Source: Nitrospiraceae bacterium (lineage in GTDB: Bacteria; Nitrospirota; Nitrospiria; Nitrospirales; UBA8639). From it: a stretch of DNA of 64,000 bases. The notes under the pieces were generated by a model. That model was not told the origin of the DNA. It searched no databases and saw only the letters and a list, made by a program, of their open reading frames with translations. Location: the NCBI GenBank assembly GCA_020632595.1, contig JACKFF010000001.1:682001-746000 (forward strand), read 5' to 3'. Position numbers and translations under genes: made by a program. Below are positions 40,432-52,182 of the stretch, in pieces (within the stretch, counting starts at the first letter, position 1; each line of letters starts with the position of its first letter).

Positions 40432-40922
40432 TGCACTCCTCCTGTTGGTGAATAGCCCTGTGGATTCAAGATCCAACGCCCTGTACCCCATTTACTACCA
40501 TCCAGAGCTGGTGGTTTCTTTCATCCGCTTCCTTCTTGACTGCGTAATTTTTGCCGTCTCAAGCACTACCATGTTTTCCATAAACCAATGAATCTTTGTT
40601 TTACGACTCTTCCGATCTGTTATTGTTTGCCATTTAGATGCCAAGTCACATTCTTTGTCGTAAATCATTAAAAGTAATGTCTTTTTCCTGACTTTCTCGA
40701 TGATTCTGGTTCATAGCCCTATCGCCTGAATGCTACGATAGTGGCAAAAACCACACGACAGAAGATAACCGTAGACCCGCCCGCAGTGCGCACGATGAAC
40801 AGTCTGATGACCGTCCGGAAGGATTTCGTGATGACAGATAAATTTTAAAAATCGAAATAAAGCTTGGGTGTCAACGAAACGATCCAGCAGTCAACATCCT
40901 CACGGAGTCGCACCTCCCCTAG
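40432..40922. other. Intergenic stretch upstream of the porin
   Basis: It holds the sigma-54-like promoter listed separately and otherwise no gene. An AT-rich part lies around 40600-40700. Confidence 0.4.
40628..40643 (-). promoter_or_regulatory. Sigma-54-like promoter of the porin gene
   Basis: On the minus strand TGGCAT-CTAAA-TGGCA matches TGGCAC-N5-TTGCA at 9 of 11 fixed positions, with the essential GG and GC at the right spacing. It lies about 200 bases upstream of the porin ATG. The same site is almost an inverted repeat, so it could instead be a protein-binding site. Confidence 0.4.
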
Positions 40923-41210
40923 CTACCCCATTTTGGATCCACCGGACTCGGTGGCTTGTTCTGTCGCCCCTTTGATCTCTGCTTCGGCTTCTTTGATTGA
41001 TGATTCCAAATCTTGCTCGACCGATTTGAATTCCTGCGTAATCATATTGATTTCCGGCTCAACTGATTGCCGAAGATCTTCCGTTGTTTCTTTAAACCCT
41101 TTGACCGCTCTCCCGACCTGCTTGCCGATTTCAGGTAATTCCTTAGGACCAAAGAGCAGGAACGCGATGACGAGGATGATCAAAATTTCCATCGCTCCTA
41201 AGCCGAACAT
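40923..41210 (-). CDS. Twin-arginine translocase TatA/TatB-like subunit
   Basis: The 95-residue product has one membrane helix (about 6-20), the FGPKELPEIGK hinge and an amphipathic helix (VGRAVKGFKE). An acidic tail, rich in E and Q, follows. The FGP...LP hinge and longer acidic coil lean to TatB or a TatA/E type. It is the second of two Tat genes in the same direction. Confidence 0.85.
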   Translation of the reverse strand: MFGLGAMEILIILVIAFLLFGPKELPEIGKQVGRAVKGFKETTEDLRQSVEPEINMITQEFKSVEQDLESSIKEAEAEIKGATEQATESGGSKMG

Positions 41211-41328
41211 CTTCGCACTCCTCTATAGTCTGCCCGCTAAACAGATACCTTGAGCGTTGATCAGGCTTAGGTCCATGCTGCCTGTCCATTCGGTGGGCGG
41301 TCTTCACCGTGTCAATCTCACCCGCGAA

Positions 41329-41634
41329 TTATCCCTGTTTGGATTGCGTGGATTCCGTGGGCTGCGACACCCCTTGCGGCGGTGGCGGAGGAGGAACCTC
41401 TGCTGTCTGGTGTTGGCTCGCCAATTGTTCCGGTTGGGTCGGTTGGGCCTGGTCGCCTGCGCCTGGCTCATTAGGCGTCACATCCAGCGCATCCGCTTCG
41501 GCAACAGACTTTTTAAAGCCCTTTATCGCTTTGCCTAAGCCCTCACCAAGCTGCGGGATTTTCCCTGCACCGAAAATGATGAGCACAATGATGAGGATGA
41601 GCATAAGCTCCATCCATCCAAACGATCCAAACAC
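41329..41634 (-). CDS. tatA: Twin-arginine translocase TatA-like subunit
   Basis: The 101-residue product has a membrane helix (about 8-22), the FGAGKIPQLGEGLGKAIKGFK hinge-and-amphipathic segment typical of TatA, and a Pro/Gln-rich tail with a run of six Pro. TatA polymerises around TatBC to let folded proteins cross the inner membrane. tatC is not in the window. About 120 bases separate it from the downstream Tat gene. Confidence 0.87.
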   Translation of the reverse strand: MFGSFGWMELMLILIIVLIIFGAGKIPQLGEGLGKAIKGFKKSVAEADALDVTPNEPGAGDQAQPTQPEQLASQHQTAEVPPPPPPQGVSQPTESTQSKQG

Positions 41635-41895
41635 AGCTACCTCGTTTTATTGTGAATGAGTGTTGACGTTCTTTACATTCTTGGAAAAATCCGCCGCAGT
41701 ATACACAACCCTTTTCAAAAAATCTACCTGATTGCCAATTTCTTGCATTCGGTAAGGACTTTTTTTAGATTGCGGTTTTGCCATTACAGGATCCACTCCT
41801 CCGGCGAGAGACTTCCAATGACACAACCATTAATGACCGCGCTCCGCCCTAATCAATGGCACACGACAAAACCCATCACCCAACCGTTAGAATGA

Positions 41896-43332
41896 TTATG
41901 AATCCTTCACGGCAAAAAACATGTGAATGTAATCCACCGGCTGCAGGGGAAGCTCCAACATGCCTTTGATGCCTTCTGAATCGTATCCCAATTTTTCCAA
42001 ATCGGGCATAGCCTTCCAAATTTCCGATTCCGTGAGATAGGCGATGGTATCCGGCACACCCTGTGGCGGTAACGATTGCACCAGATTTTCTAGTCCGGTG
42101 CGTTCGTGAGCAGGAGTACTTTCGGAAAGCGGAAATTCGATATGACGTTGGTAGGGACTCCGGTACGTGCGGTTCAATGCCTCCAGGGTTCGAAGGATCA
42201 ACGCGTCCAATTGCCAGGCCTGGCCTTCCGGCGGCGAAGGATGTGATGCCAGCAGATCCATGAGAGTGATCACATTGGTTGACAAACTCCGTCCCACAAA
42301 ATCCCGTTGCGATTCAATCACACCCGTGTGAATATTCAAATGCTTGGCTACGTTTTGCATCAACTGAAAGTTCACCATAAAGCTGAATTGGCCACCCTGG
42401 ACCGTATAACAGGGCTTTTCCGGGTCATTCAGCACCTGCGGATCCACCGTCCCTGCGTCAAAACCGCTAAATCCGATCGCGTTCGGGGCCAATAATCGCT
42501 TGGCCTCCTTGAGGCTCTGACACGCGCCCACGTTGTAGGGCACGAGAACTTCTTCGTCGATCTGCTTGAGAAACTCGGCGACCGTGCGGCGAAACGGAAA
42601 GTCCTTGGTCTCGATCGGGCGATATTCCCGCTCCCAGACGAGATCTTCGAGAAACGATGGCAACGCGGCGAGAGATTCGATGTCCTGCTGGCCAAAGGCC
42701 TCTATAAACTTTGGCCAATCCGGGAAATCCGCCAACCGCTTTTCGTTCAGATTGGGGCGAAGCTGTTCCTCATGAATTTCACCCCCTTTTCGCAGAATGA
42801 GCTTGGTTGGCAACTCGCTCCAGAGTTCATTGCAGAAAATCCGATCAATACTCCCATCCGGAAAGTCCGAGAGATCCTCGATAGACACAAGGTCAAACGT
42901 AACCCGCTCACGATGCTTAGCCAGATCCGTGTTGGCTTTGGCTTGCTCCAACAAGACCGGCTCGCGCTCTATACAACGATAGGTGACTCTTGGAAATATC
43001 CGTTTTTCTTGATCCAACTCCTGAAGACGATCCAAGAAACAAGCCGCGAGATTCCCATTCCCGGCGCCCCATTCCATCACGGTCAATGGTGTGGTCCCTT
43101 GATCAGCACCTTGAGTTTTCGCCCGTTGTCCACACCGACGCCAATAGTCCTCCGCCAAGGCAAAGCCTAACCGGAAATCGGCCGCGGCCACCGTTTGGTA
43201 ATAATCTCGAACACGACTTCCCCTCAATCCGTAAAATAGGCGATTAATGTGGGCTTGCCACATATCGACCGGTTGAAAATCTCCTACGAGTTGCGGCAAT
43301 GCATCGGGATCCATACTTGGTGAAGCACCCAT
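41896..43332 (-). CDS. MidA-type SAM-dependent methyltransferase
   Basis: The 478-residue product has a Rossmann SAM motif (VMEWGAGNGNLAACFLDRL, about residue 85) and the following IEREPVLL acidic loop. The NELWSELP segment parallels the NELLDALP of the MidA/NDUFAF7 family, which methylates an arginine of a complex I subunit in mitochondria. This bacterial member is longer at the C-terminus and may act on another protein. Its neighbours give no substrate. Confidence 0.75.
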   Translation of the reverse strand: MGASPSMDPDALPQLVGDFQPVDMWQAHINRLFYGLRGSRVRDYYQTVAAADFRLGFALAEDYWRRCGQRAKTQGADQGTTPLTVMEWGAGNGNLAACFLDRLQELDQEKRIFPRVTYRCIEREPVLLEQAKANTDLAKHRERVTFDLVSIEDLSDFPDGSIDRIFCNELWSELPTKLILRKGGEIHEEQLRPNLNEKRLADFPDWPKFIEAFGQQDIESLAALPSFLEDLVWEREYRPIETKDFPFRRTVAEFLKQIDEEVLVPYNVGACQSLKEAKRLLAPNAIGFSGFDAGTVDPQVLNDPEKPCYTVQGGQFSFMVNFQLMQNVAKHLNIHTGVIESQRDFVGRSLSTNVITLMDLLASHPSPPEGQAWQLDALILRTLEALNRTYRSPYQRHIEFPLSESTPAHERTGLENLVQSLPPQGVPDTIAYLTESEIWKAMPDLEKLGYDSEGIKGMLELPLQPVDYIHMFFAVKDS

Positions 43333-43570
43333 AGTTCTAACCTATATTCCTTAGAAAGAATGAATGAAAATGCCAGTGGCAACAAAGTAGATGAAAATGC
43401 GTAGAACCGGCCGGAATCTTAACAAACACCTCATGGTGCTGCAAGGCAAGGTCGAAAGTCCTTGACTCAATGGCGCCATTGAAGGTAGAGAACGTGGATT
43501 CTTAAAAAGAACGGAAAGATTTTTGGAAAAACCGATTTCCGAGTCACCACAACTCTACACAAAAATCTGT

Positions 43571-44242
43571 ATGAACCATCCTTTGCCCGTCATGCCGCGC
43601 AACCTCCTGTTTGGCATCTTGATCTGTATCATGCTCTTTACGATGCTCGGCACCGCTTGGGGCGGTGATTCTCCCGTTCAGGCCGACTCCCCTTCCGTAT
43701 TTCAACCGAAAGACACACAACACGGGTTTTCGCAATATGATACTCCGCCCGATCATTTTTCTGATGTTCCATCCCTCTATGATAGTTACTCGCAATCTCC
43801 TCTGATCCCCTCATTGGATAAAAGACCCGGGGGAGTATTTTTGGATTTAGATTTTGCAGAAAGCTTCGAGGTCAAACCGACCACCAGGGGCGGCCATACC
43901 CACATACCCGTCAGGCCAACTGAGACATTCCTGCCCAACGTCACATCTGTGTATTTGGTGTTTACCGTCCATGAACATTTATCGTCCTATCAAATCATTG
44001 GCCGTCTGTTCTCTGAATCAGAAACCGGAATGAATGCTTCTCAATGGCTCGACGAAGATATCGTTGATCTGGCTACGGAAGACGAGAGTGGGTTTCTGAA
44101 ATTTTTCCCACCGGACGGAACCTGGCAGCCTGGCCAATACCGCGTCGAAATCTTCGTGGGGTATATCGCCAATGACGTCAATAAATTGGGCACCATGCGA
44201 TTTACCATTGCTCCGCACCCTGTCGCACCCGCTTTACCCTAA
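43571..44242 (+). CDS. Secreted protein of unknown function
   Basis: From ATG 43571 the ~223-residue product has an N-terminal signal (hydrophobic LLFGILICIMLFTMLGTAWG) and a mature region with a disordered Pro/Ser/Gln part. A C-terminal beta domain follows (TSVYLVFTVHEHLSSYQIIG, then GQYRVEIFVGY). An upstream TTG and an ATG 21 bases downstream are alternative starts; none has a clear ribosome site. No family is recognised. Confidence 0.65.
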   Translation: MNHPLPVMPRNLLFGILICIMLFTMLGTAWGGDSPVQADSPSVFQPKDTQHGFSQYDTPPDHFSDVPSLYDSYSQSPLIPSLDKRPGGVFLDLDFAESFEVKPTTRGGHTHIPVRPTETFLPNVTSVYLVFTVHEHLSSYQIIGRLFSESETGMNASQWLDEDIVDLATEDESGFLKFFPPDGTWQPGQYRVEIFVGYIANDVNKLGTMRFTIAPHPVAPALP

Positions 44243-44442
44243 AACACTCTCTTGGGGCTACAGACCCTTTCCGCCGGGTGATTTCTTGACTCAATTCAAT
44301 GTTTCTTGTAAGGTATTCAGCAGTTTACCCTAAGCATATTTTTGGGCCATTCCAGCCGTCATTTCGTGCAAACTTCTCATACATTCCAGAGATCGCGTAC
44401 ACGCAATTCCCTGATCTCCAACAATGCGCCGGGAGGCAACGG

Positions 44443-44706
44443 GTGTTAAAAAAGAGTGGAAGCTACTTACTCTTATTTATTTTTATTGGCGGACTGTTAG
44501 GCAGTATTTTAGGGGAAATTCTTCAGGTCGTGGCTCCTCAGGGCACCGTGCAAAATATTTTTGTTCAGGCATTAAACTTAGGCTTAGACCCGCCCGTGAC
44601 CGTCAATTTGGTCTTGATAAAATTCACACTCGGGTTCCTCTTGAAAATGAACCTCCTCACCGTTTTGGGGATGTTCCTCGGTGCCTACGTTTATAAACAC
44701 ATATAG
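44443..44706 (+). CDS. DUF4321 family small membrane protein
   Basis: The GTG at 44443 has GGAGG 6 bases upstream, so it is preferred over an ATG at 44299. The 87-residue product has two membrane helices (YLLLFIFIGGLLGSILGE near the start and LGMFLGAYVY near the end) joined by a short helix. The pattern fits DUF4321, which has no known function. Confidence 0.75.
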   Translation: MLKKSGSYLLLFIFIGGLLGSILGEILQVVAPQGTVQNIFVQALNLGLDPPVTVNLVLIKFTLGFLLKMNLLTVLGMFLGAYVYKHI

Positions 44707-44828
44707 ACAAACCCAAACGCTCGGACCGTACCTCTCGAAACACTCTCCTGCCGGCGTGGTCATGCCAGCCAGTCTGTATTGCGAATCTGTGGTGGGTTCG
44801 TTGCGGATAGATCACCACTTACTACCAT

Positions 44829-45019
44829 GGGTCTGTTGAAAAAAGCCGCCAGCGGCGTTCTCGCCATTTTTCCGTGCTCACGTACTACGCGCACGCTCCG
44901 CGCGTAAAAACGGCTGCGGCCTTGCTGGACGGACTTTTTTGAACCGACCCGGAGCCTTTAATGAGTCATCTCATTCTGGGCAAATTTGCCCTTGAACATC
45001 TTTATTATTCAACACTCCC
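44829..45019 (+). repeat. 191-bp MITE-like repeat, copy B
   Basis: Same ends and hairpin as copy A, with scattered differences in the loop and the AT-rich right part. The direct repeat TACCAT flanks both ends (44823-44828 and 45020-45025). It sits between the DUF4321 gene and the uvrB stop. Confidence 0.9.
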
Positions 45020-45108
45020 TACCATAGGGAATAACGGAAAGAGGAAAGGAAGCGGGTCACTATCCCGGATCTCAATAAGAGAAAATGAAAGAAGGCGGTG
45101 ATTCTGAT

Positions 45109-47118
<2,010 letters not shown>

Positions 47119-47221
47119 CCCAATGTATCACAAGGCAAACAGGAGGGGCAGGTATGGATTACACGACGTGATTCAAAAAACTCTCAACTCCCACATTTCG
47201 GGCAAGTAAATTGGGGTGAAC

Positions 47222-47518
47222 TCAATTCCCAAAGGAAGGACGGCGAACCAGCGAGAGAAGCTCTTCGTAGACATTTCGACGCTGTCCAATAAAAATCACA
47301 TCAACAGTCCGCTCGTCGTCATTGAGTCGATAAATTATTCGGTAGGACCGCACACGGTATGATCGATAGCCGAAGAGTTCTTGCTGGAGAGAATGCCCTG
47401 TTAAGGGTGCATCCTGCAATGTTCGAATGGCATCCCGGATTTCTTGTTTAACCTCAGGATGCAGTTTGCGGATGCGGCCCCCGGCCTCTGGGGTATACCG
47501 AACACGATAGGGCGTCAT
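47222..47518 (-). CDS. RelE/ParE-family toxin
   Basis: The 98-residue product fits the RelE/ParE fold: RIRKLHPEVKQEIRDAI helices, PLTGHSLQQELFGYRSYRV and a YRIIYRLNDDE strand with IGQRRNVYE at the end. RelE members cut mRNA in the ribosome; ParE members poison gyrase, so the target is not decided. It follows the antitoxin with an ATGA overlap. Confidence 0.9.
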   Translation of the reverse strand: MTPYRVRYTPEAGGRIRKLHPEVKQEIRDAIRTLQDAPLTGHSLQQELFGYRSYRVRSYRIIYRLNDDERTVDVIFIGQRRNVYEELLSLVRRPSFGN

Positions 47519-47793
47519 TCACTCTCGTCGGCAAAGATGGATTCATGTGTTTCCCAACGACCGGATCGAACCTGCCTGAGGGACTTCCGAAGCGGGCGCA
47601 CGGTCTTCGGATCACTTAGAATGTCCAGGGTTTCCATCAATCCTTCGAAATGCTCCATGCTGAGAAGCACAGCCGTAGGCACTCCGTCCCGTGTAATGCC
47701 TACCGTATCCTGACGCTTTTGTAGTTGACGGATCAGTTCAAGGAGTTGCGTCTTCGCTTGCGTCACTGACACATATTGATCCACATGCGGCAT
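47515..47793 (-). CDS. Phd/YefM-family antitoxin
   Basis: The ~92-residue product has the YVSVTQAKTQLLELI and GVPTAVLLSMEHFEGL signature of Phd/YefM DNA-binding domains. A longer C-terminus would wrap the toxin. ATG 47793 has GGAGGGGAGG upstream and was chosen over an ATG 87 bases earlier. The antitoxin-first order and coupled stop/start are typical. Confidence 0.9.
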   Translation of the reverse strand: MPHVDQYVSVTQAKTQLLELIRQLQKRQDTVGITRDGVPTAVLLSMEHFEGLMETLDILSDPKTVRPLRKSLRQVRSGRWETHESIFADESE

Positions 47794-48010
47794 CAGAAAT
47801 CCTCCCCTCCAAATAGTTCGATATCCAACCATTATACTGGTCATCCAAAAACCAGACAAGATGATACGATCCGAAGACAATCGAGCAGTGGAATCCGCTC
47901 TTCAGAAAGCAAACATGGTATAAGTTATGAAGGCTTGCGCCGCGATCGAAGAGTAAAACCCTGGATCCTCTTGACGCTCTTATGCCCGCCGGTCCAGGAT
48001 CATCCCAAAA

Positions 48011-48201
48011 GGGTCTGTTGAAAAAAGCCGCCAGCGGCGTTCTCGCCATTTTTCGGTGCTCACGTATTAAGCATACGCTCCGCGCGTAAAAACGGCTGCG
48101 GCCTTGCTGGACGGACTTTTTTGAACCGACCCGGAGCCTGTGTTGAGTAATCTAATCCTGGGCAAATTTGTCCTTAAAAATCTTAATTATTCAACACTTC
48201 C
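48011..48201 (+). repeat. 191-bp MITE-like repeat, copy C
   Basis: Same structure and length as the other copies. The last bases are CACTTCC rather than CACTCCC. A CCAAAA direct repeat flanks it (48005-48010 and 48200-48205, overlapping its end). It ends 41 bases before the hemerythrin start. Confidence 0.88.
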
Positions 48202-48242
48202 AAAAACACCCGGGACACCCAGCCTATAGGCAAGGAGAACGT

Positions 48243-48683
48243 ATGGGCACAACCACCATTGCAGAGTTTATGGGACAGGATCATGACCGCCTGGATGAAA
48301 TATTCAACCGATTTCAAGCATTCAAGAAGCAGGATTCTCAAAAAGCCCGATTACTGTTTCAAGAATTGACCACCGGACTGCATCGGCATATCAGGTGGGA
48401 AGAGGAGATTCTTTTTCCGGTCTTTGAGGCCCAAGCGGAAATGGTCAGGGACCATGGGCCGACCGGAGTCATGCGACATGAACATCGGCAGATCAAGAAC
48501 TTTCTGGAACAGATTCAGGCAAAAGTCGCAGAAGGAGACCTTACTACTGAAGAAGCGGAAGAAGGGTTGCTCCAGGTTTTAACGGCTCACAATGTGAAGG
48601 AAGAAAAAATCCTCTATCCGTGGATTGACAATTGCGTCAGCGACGAAGAGCGGGCCTCCCTGCTCGCCCGGATGGGAAACTGA
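48243..48683 (+). CDS. Hemerythrin-domain protein
   Basis: The 146-residue four-helix protein shows the di-iron ligand pattern: DHDRLDE, then HIRWEEEILFPVFE, then RHEHRQIKNFL, then HNVKEEKILYPWID. Hemerythrin-like proteins bind oxygen, NO or iron. ATG 48243 has AAGGAG upstream; the frame extends 25 codons further into the repeat but has no ribosome site there. Confidence 0.93.
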   Translation: MGTTTIAEFMGQDHDRLDEIFNRFQAFKKQDSQKARLLFQELTTGLHRHIRWEEEILFPVFEAQAEMVRDHGPTGVMRHEHRQIKNFLEQIQAKVAEGDLTTEEAEEGLLQVLTAHNVKEEKILYPWIDNCVSDEERASLLARMGN

Positions 48684-48734
48684 TCCCCCCGACCGGCTTA
48701 CCCCCTGGCGCAATGCACCGTCACGTGCGTCTTT

Positions 48735-50417
48735 CTAAAACAACCCCACAATATTCCCTTTTGCGTCGATGCCGATCGATTGAGCCGCCGGGACGCGCGG
48801 AAGTCCGGGCATCGTCATCATATCCCCGGTAATGACCACCACAAACCCTGCGCCCATCGCGAGACGTACCTCTCGCACCGGAAGCGTAAATCCGGTCGGG
48901 GCTCCCTTCTGGGCCGGGTCGGTGGAAAAGCTGTATTGCGTCTTCGCCATACAAATGGGGAAATGCCCGAACCCGTTTGTTTCGAGTTCAGCGAAACGGG
49001 CATGGACAGCCGGTGGAATCTCCACATCCTCTGCCCGGTAAATCTCCCTGGCGATAATTCGCACTTTTTCTGCCAGCGGCATCGTATCAGGATACAGCAC
49101 GCGAAAGTCGGCGGGCTCCTTCTCGATGACCTCACAAACGGTTTCGGCCAAACACACGGCACCCGCGCCGCCTTCAGCCCAATGATTCGCCAGAGCCATT
49201 TTGACCCCATGATCCGCGCAGGCCTGCTCCACCAGTGCCAGCTCCCGCTTGGTATCACTCGTAAATTGGTTGATGGCCACGACAGTGGGCACCCCGAATT
49301 TTTTCACATTCTCCAAATGGCGTAATAAATTCGGCAACCCTTGGCGGAGTGCGTCCAGATTTTCTTGCTCAAGGTCTTTTTCCTTGGCCCCACCATGCAG
49401 TTTTAACGCCTTGATCGTCCCCACCACCACGGCGCATGCCGGCGCGAGACCGGATCTTCGACATTTAATGTTAAAAAACTTCTCGGCCCCGAGATCGGCA
49501 CCAAACCCTCCTTCTGTCACCACATAGTCCGCAAGGGTGAGTGCCGCCCTGGTCGCCACGACGGAACTACAACCATGGGCAATGTTCCCGAACGGACCGC
49601 CATGAACCAGGGCCGGATTATGCTCCAGGGTCTGCACAAGATTGGGATTGAGCGCCTCCTTGAGTAACACAATCATGGCTCCCTCCGCCTGGATATCTTT
49701 CGCAAAGACCATTTCCTTGTTGACCGTTCTCCCCACTTTGATATGACCTAGACGTTGCTGAAGATCCTGAAGGTCGGTCGCCAGACACAGAATGGCCATG
49801 ACCTCCGAGGCGGCGGTGATGTCAAACCGGGCTTCTCTGGTAAACCCGTTGGATTTTCCCCCAAGTCCCGTGACCACGGATCGCAGTGAGCGATCATTCA
49901 CATCCAGCACCCGACCCCACGTCACCCGACGGGGATCAATCTGGGGTTTGTGCCCCCAATACAAATGATTGTCTACCAGGGCCGCCAACATATTGTGCGC
50001 AGAGGTGATCGCATGAAAATCTCCCGTGAAATGCAAATTGATGTCGGTCATAGGGACGACCTGGGCATACCCTCCCCCACATCCGCCACCCTTCATTCCG
50101 AAACAGGGCCCCAGGCTTGGCTCTCGAACGGCCGCAATTGCCCGTTTCCCGATCTTATTCAATCCATCTACCAGACCGATGAGCGTCGTGGTTTTGCCTT
50201 CCCCAGCGGTCGTGGGACTCATGGCGGTCACCAAAATAAGCTTGCTCTCCGGCTTGCTCGGAAATGGCGGGAGGGATGCTAAGGGAATTTTGGCCTTATA
50301 CCGCCCATACAGTTCGATTTGACTCGCATCCAATTGAAGTTTTTCCCAGGCCACTTCGGCGATAGGTTGCAAGGGGATTCGGTTGGCGATGTCGAGATTA
50401 ATGGAAGAATGGCTCAT
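48735..50417 (-). CDS. fhs: Formate-tetrahydrofolate ligase
   Basis: The enzyme uses ATP to make 10-formyl-THF from formate and THF. The 560-residue product has the P-loop TTAGEGKTTT, the GGGCGGGYAQVVPMTDINLHFTG family stretch (near 110), and late motifs for THF binding. It feeds one-carbon units to purine and other synthesis. No folD is adjacent. Confidence 0.97.
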   Translation of the reverse strand: MSHSSINLDIANRIPLQPIAEVAWEKLQLDASQIELYGRYKAKIPLASLPPFPSKPESKLILVTAMSPTTAGEGKTTTLIGLVDGLNKIGKRAIAAVREPSLGPCFGMKGGGCGGGYAQVVPMTDINLHFTGDFHAITSAHNMLAALVDNHLYWGHKPQIDPRRVTWGRVLDVNDRSLRSVVTGLGGKSNGFTREARFDITAASEVMAILCLATDLQDLQQRLGHIKVGRTVNKEMVFAKDIQAEGAMIVLLKEALNPNLVQTLEHNPALVHGGPFGNIAHGCSSVVATRAALTLADYVVTEGGFGADLGAEKFFNIKCRRSGLAPACAVVVGTIKALKLHGGAKEKDLEQENLDALRQGLPNLLRHLENVKKFGVPTVVAINQFTSDTKRELALVEQACADHGVKMALANHWAEGGAGAVCLAETVCEVIEKEPADFRVLYPDTMPLAEKVRIIAREIYRAEDVEIPPAVHARFAELETNGFGHFPICMAKTQYSFSTDPAQKGAPTGFTLPVREVRLAMGAGFVVVITGDMMTMPGLPRVPAAQSIGIDAKGNIVGLF

Positions 50418-50750
50418 CAGGCTGACTCCTCAAAAACGTGTATGGGGTTACGGTCTGGATGTTATATTCATTATCGCATACTCGAAGCGGACGGCGGGCC
50501 CTTTCTCCCACCCCGTGGCCTGCCGGCCTGAAGCAACAACCTCATTTCGAGATTCAATCACGCCAATCCAGTGAGATGCAGCAGGGGCTCCAGGACAAAG
50601 AAGAACAGCAACAGGTCGATGCCCGATGACCATCATGAGATTTGCCCAACAGACAACAAGAAGGTCGGTAGGTCTCACGGCCTCTTTCCGCATAACAGAT
50701 ACCCCGGGTCCCGCTTGGTATTCGATCCCAAGTTTTGGTAAGTAGAGGAC
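50418..50750. other. Divergent intergenic stretch
   Basis: No gene is seen between the divergent fhs and EEP-protein starts. The long minus-strand open frame over 50448-51014 is a shadow of the next gene. Confidence 0.45.
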
Positions 50751-52064
50751 ATGCATATACTTTTCTCTACATTCGTCTTTGTCTTCTGCTTCACCATGTG
50801 TGGCTGGAGCATCACCTTCGCCCAAAATTTTGAGGTTGGGCAATCGGTGATCCTTGAGGCCACGAAGCCAATCGGAGTACCTCTTCATCGCAACCCCGCC
50901 CCGAGCTACCTGAAGCATGTCCCAACCGGCACTTCCGCTACGATTGAGGAGACTGCACAGCATGGACAATGGCTTTTCCTCCGCCTGCCCGATGGGAAAA
51001 CGGCCTGGGTCCATAAAAAATATCTCAAAGCCGGTTCACTGGATCCGAAACCAACTGCTAAACCCGACCGCCATCTGACCGCTGAGGGAGGGGAGCACGA
51101 AGTATGGGCCAGCCGGGATCAGTGCGAGACCGCCGTCAAGCAAGGCAGCCGTATGGCCGCACAATCTTCTTCCAAGATCCGGCTGGCCACATGGAATATC
51201 CGATGGTTTCCCATCGGTCAGCCCAAGGACCAACGCGAGGATCATGCCGATCCGACCGACATCGACTGGTTGATCTGTTCGATCCGTTGGATGCAAATTG
51301 ATATTCTCGCGATCCAGGAAAGTCTGGCGACCCCCGAGGCCACCAAAGCCTGGGACAGGATTATCGCTTCTCTGAATCAACAGACGGGAGACACATGGCA
51401 GTGGTATCGCCAACCGTGCGGCCGGTCCGAGGACCATCACGTCGGTTTGTTGTGGAACGACACCCGCGTGTCCTTGTCGCAATTTGAAAGCTTGTGGCAA
51501 TTTAATACGAAGGCAAAATCGGCCAATAACGCCTGTACCTTCGGATTACGCCCGGGACTCTATGCCTGGGTACAGGCCAGGGAACCCCATGGCGTTGATT
51601 TTCATCTGATCGGACTGCATTTAAAATCCGGTCCCACGGTGTTTGCCGTAGAGGACCGGCATCACGCATTAAACCGGATTGATGAAGCGGTAGATCCACT
51701 TCTCGCTCGCGATCGGGATGTGATCCTCCTCGGCGACTTTAATACGATGGGCGCCGGCGATTGGCAATCACGAGACGCCGAGCTGAAAAACTTGCGTAGA
51801 AAAGTTGCAAAAGAAAAACCCGGGTTTGTTGATCTGACCTTACACCCGCAATGTTCTCACTATTTTCGCGGACGCGGTGGCTGGCTGGATCATGTGCTGG
51901 TTCCACAAGAGATGCAAGAAGTGACCGTCACCACAGTCCAGGTCACCGGCTATTGCGCCGTGGCAGGCTGTGAACGTATTCGAGGGAACTATCCCCTCGC
52001 GTACCGGCAACTCTCCGATCATTGTCCGGTAGTGTTGGAAATCGAGAACACCGATCAGGATTAA
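50751..52064 (+). CDS. Secreted SH3-plus-endonuclease/exonuclease/phosphatase protein
   Basis: The 437-residue product has a signal peptide ending FAQ (about 25), an SH3-like domain (about 28-95, PLHRNPAPS and VHKKYL), then an EEP domain (about 143-435). EEP landmarks are ATWNIRWFP, AIQES, GLHLKSG, LGDFNTMG and a final SDHCPV. It is likely exported to the periplasm and may act on nucleic acids or phosphoesters, with SH3 giving wall binding. Substrate unknown. Confidence 0.8.
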   Translation: MHILFSTFVFVFCFTMCGWSITFAQNFEVGQSVILEATKPIGVPLHRNPAPSYLKHVPTGTSATIEETAQHGQWLFLRLPDGKTAWVHKKYLKAGSLDPKPTAKPDRHLTAEGGEHEVWASRDQCETAVKQGSRMAAQSSSKIRLATWNIRWFPIGQPKDQREDHADPTDIDWLICSIRWMQIDILAIQESLATPEATKAWDRIIASLNQQTGDTWQWYRQPCGRSEDHHVGLLWNDTRVSLSQFESLWQFNTKAKSANNACTFGLRPGLYAWVQAREPHGVDFHLIGLHLKSGPTVFAVEDRHHALNRIDEAVDPLLARDRDVILLGDFNTMGAGDWQSRDAELKNLRRKVAKEKPGFVDLTLHPQCSHYFRGRGGWLDHVLVPQEMQEVTVTTVQVTGYCAVAGCERIRGNYPLAYRQLSDHCPVVLEIENTDQD

Positions 52065-52182
52065 GCATCCTTCCACCCAACCCTCTCTCATTGCTCTCGA
52101 TTGCCTCGCAATAATATGTTGGAACTCAAACTGATGGAAATTTAACTATTCAACAATTCCATTCTCTATTTCCGACGAAATC

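Noticed and set aside
50448..51014. 188-codon minus-strand frame
   Set aside because: It is opposite the start of the EEP gene, whose signal peptide and SH3 domain are clear.
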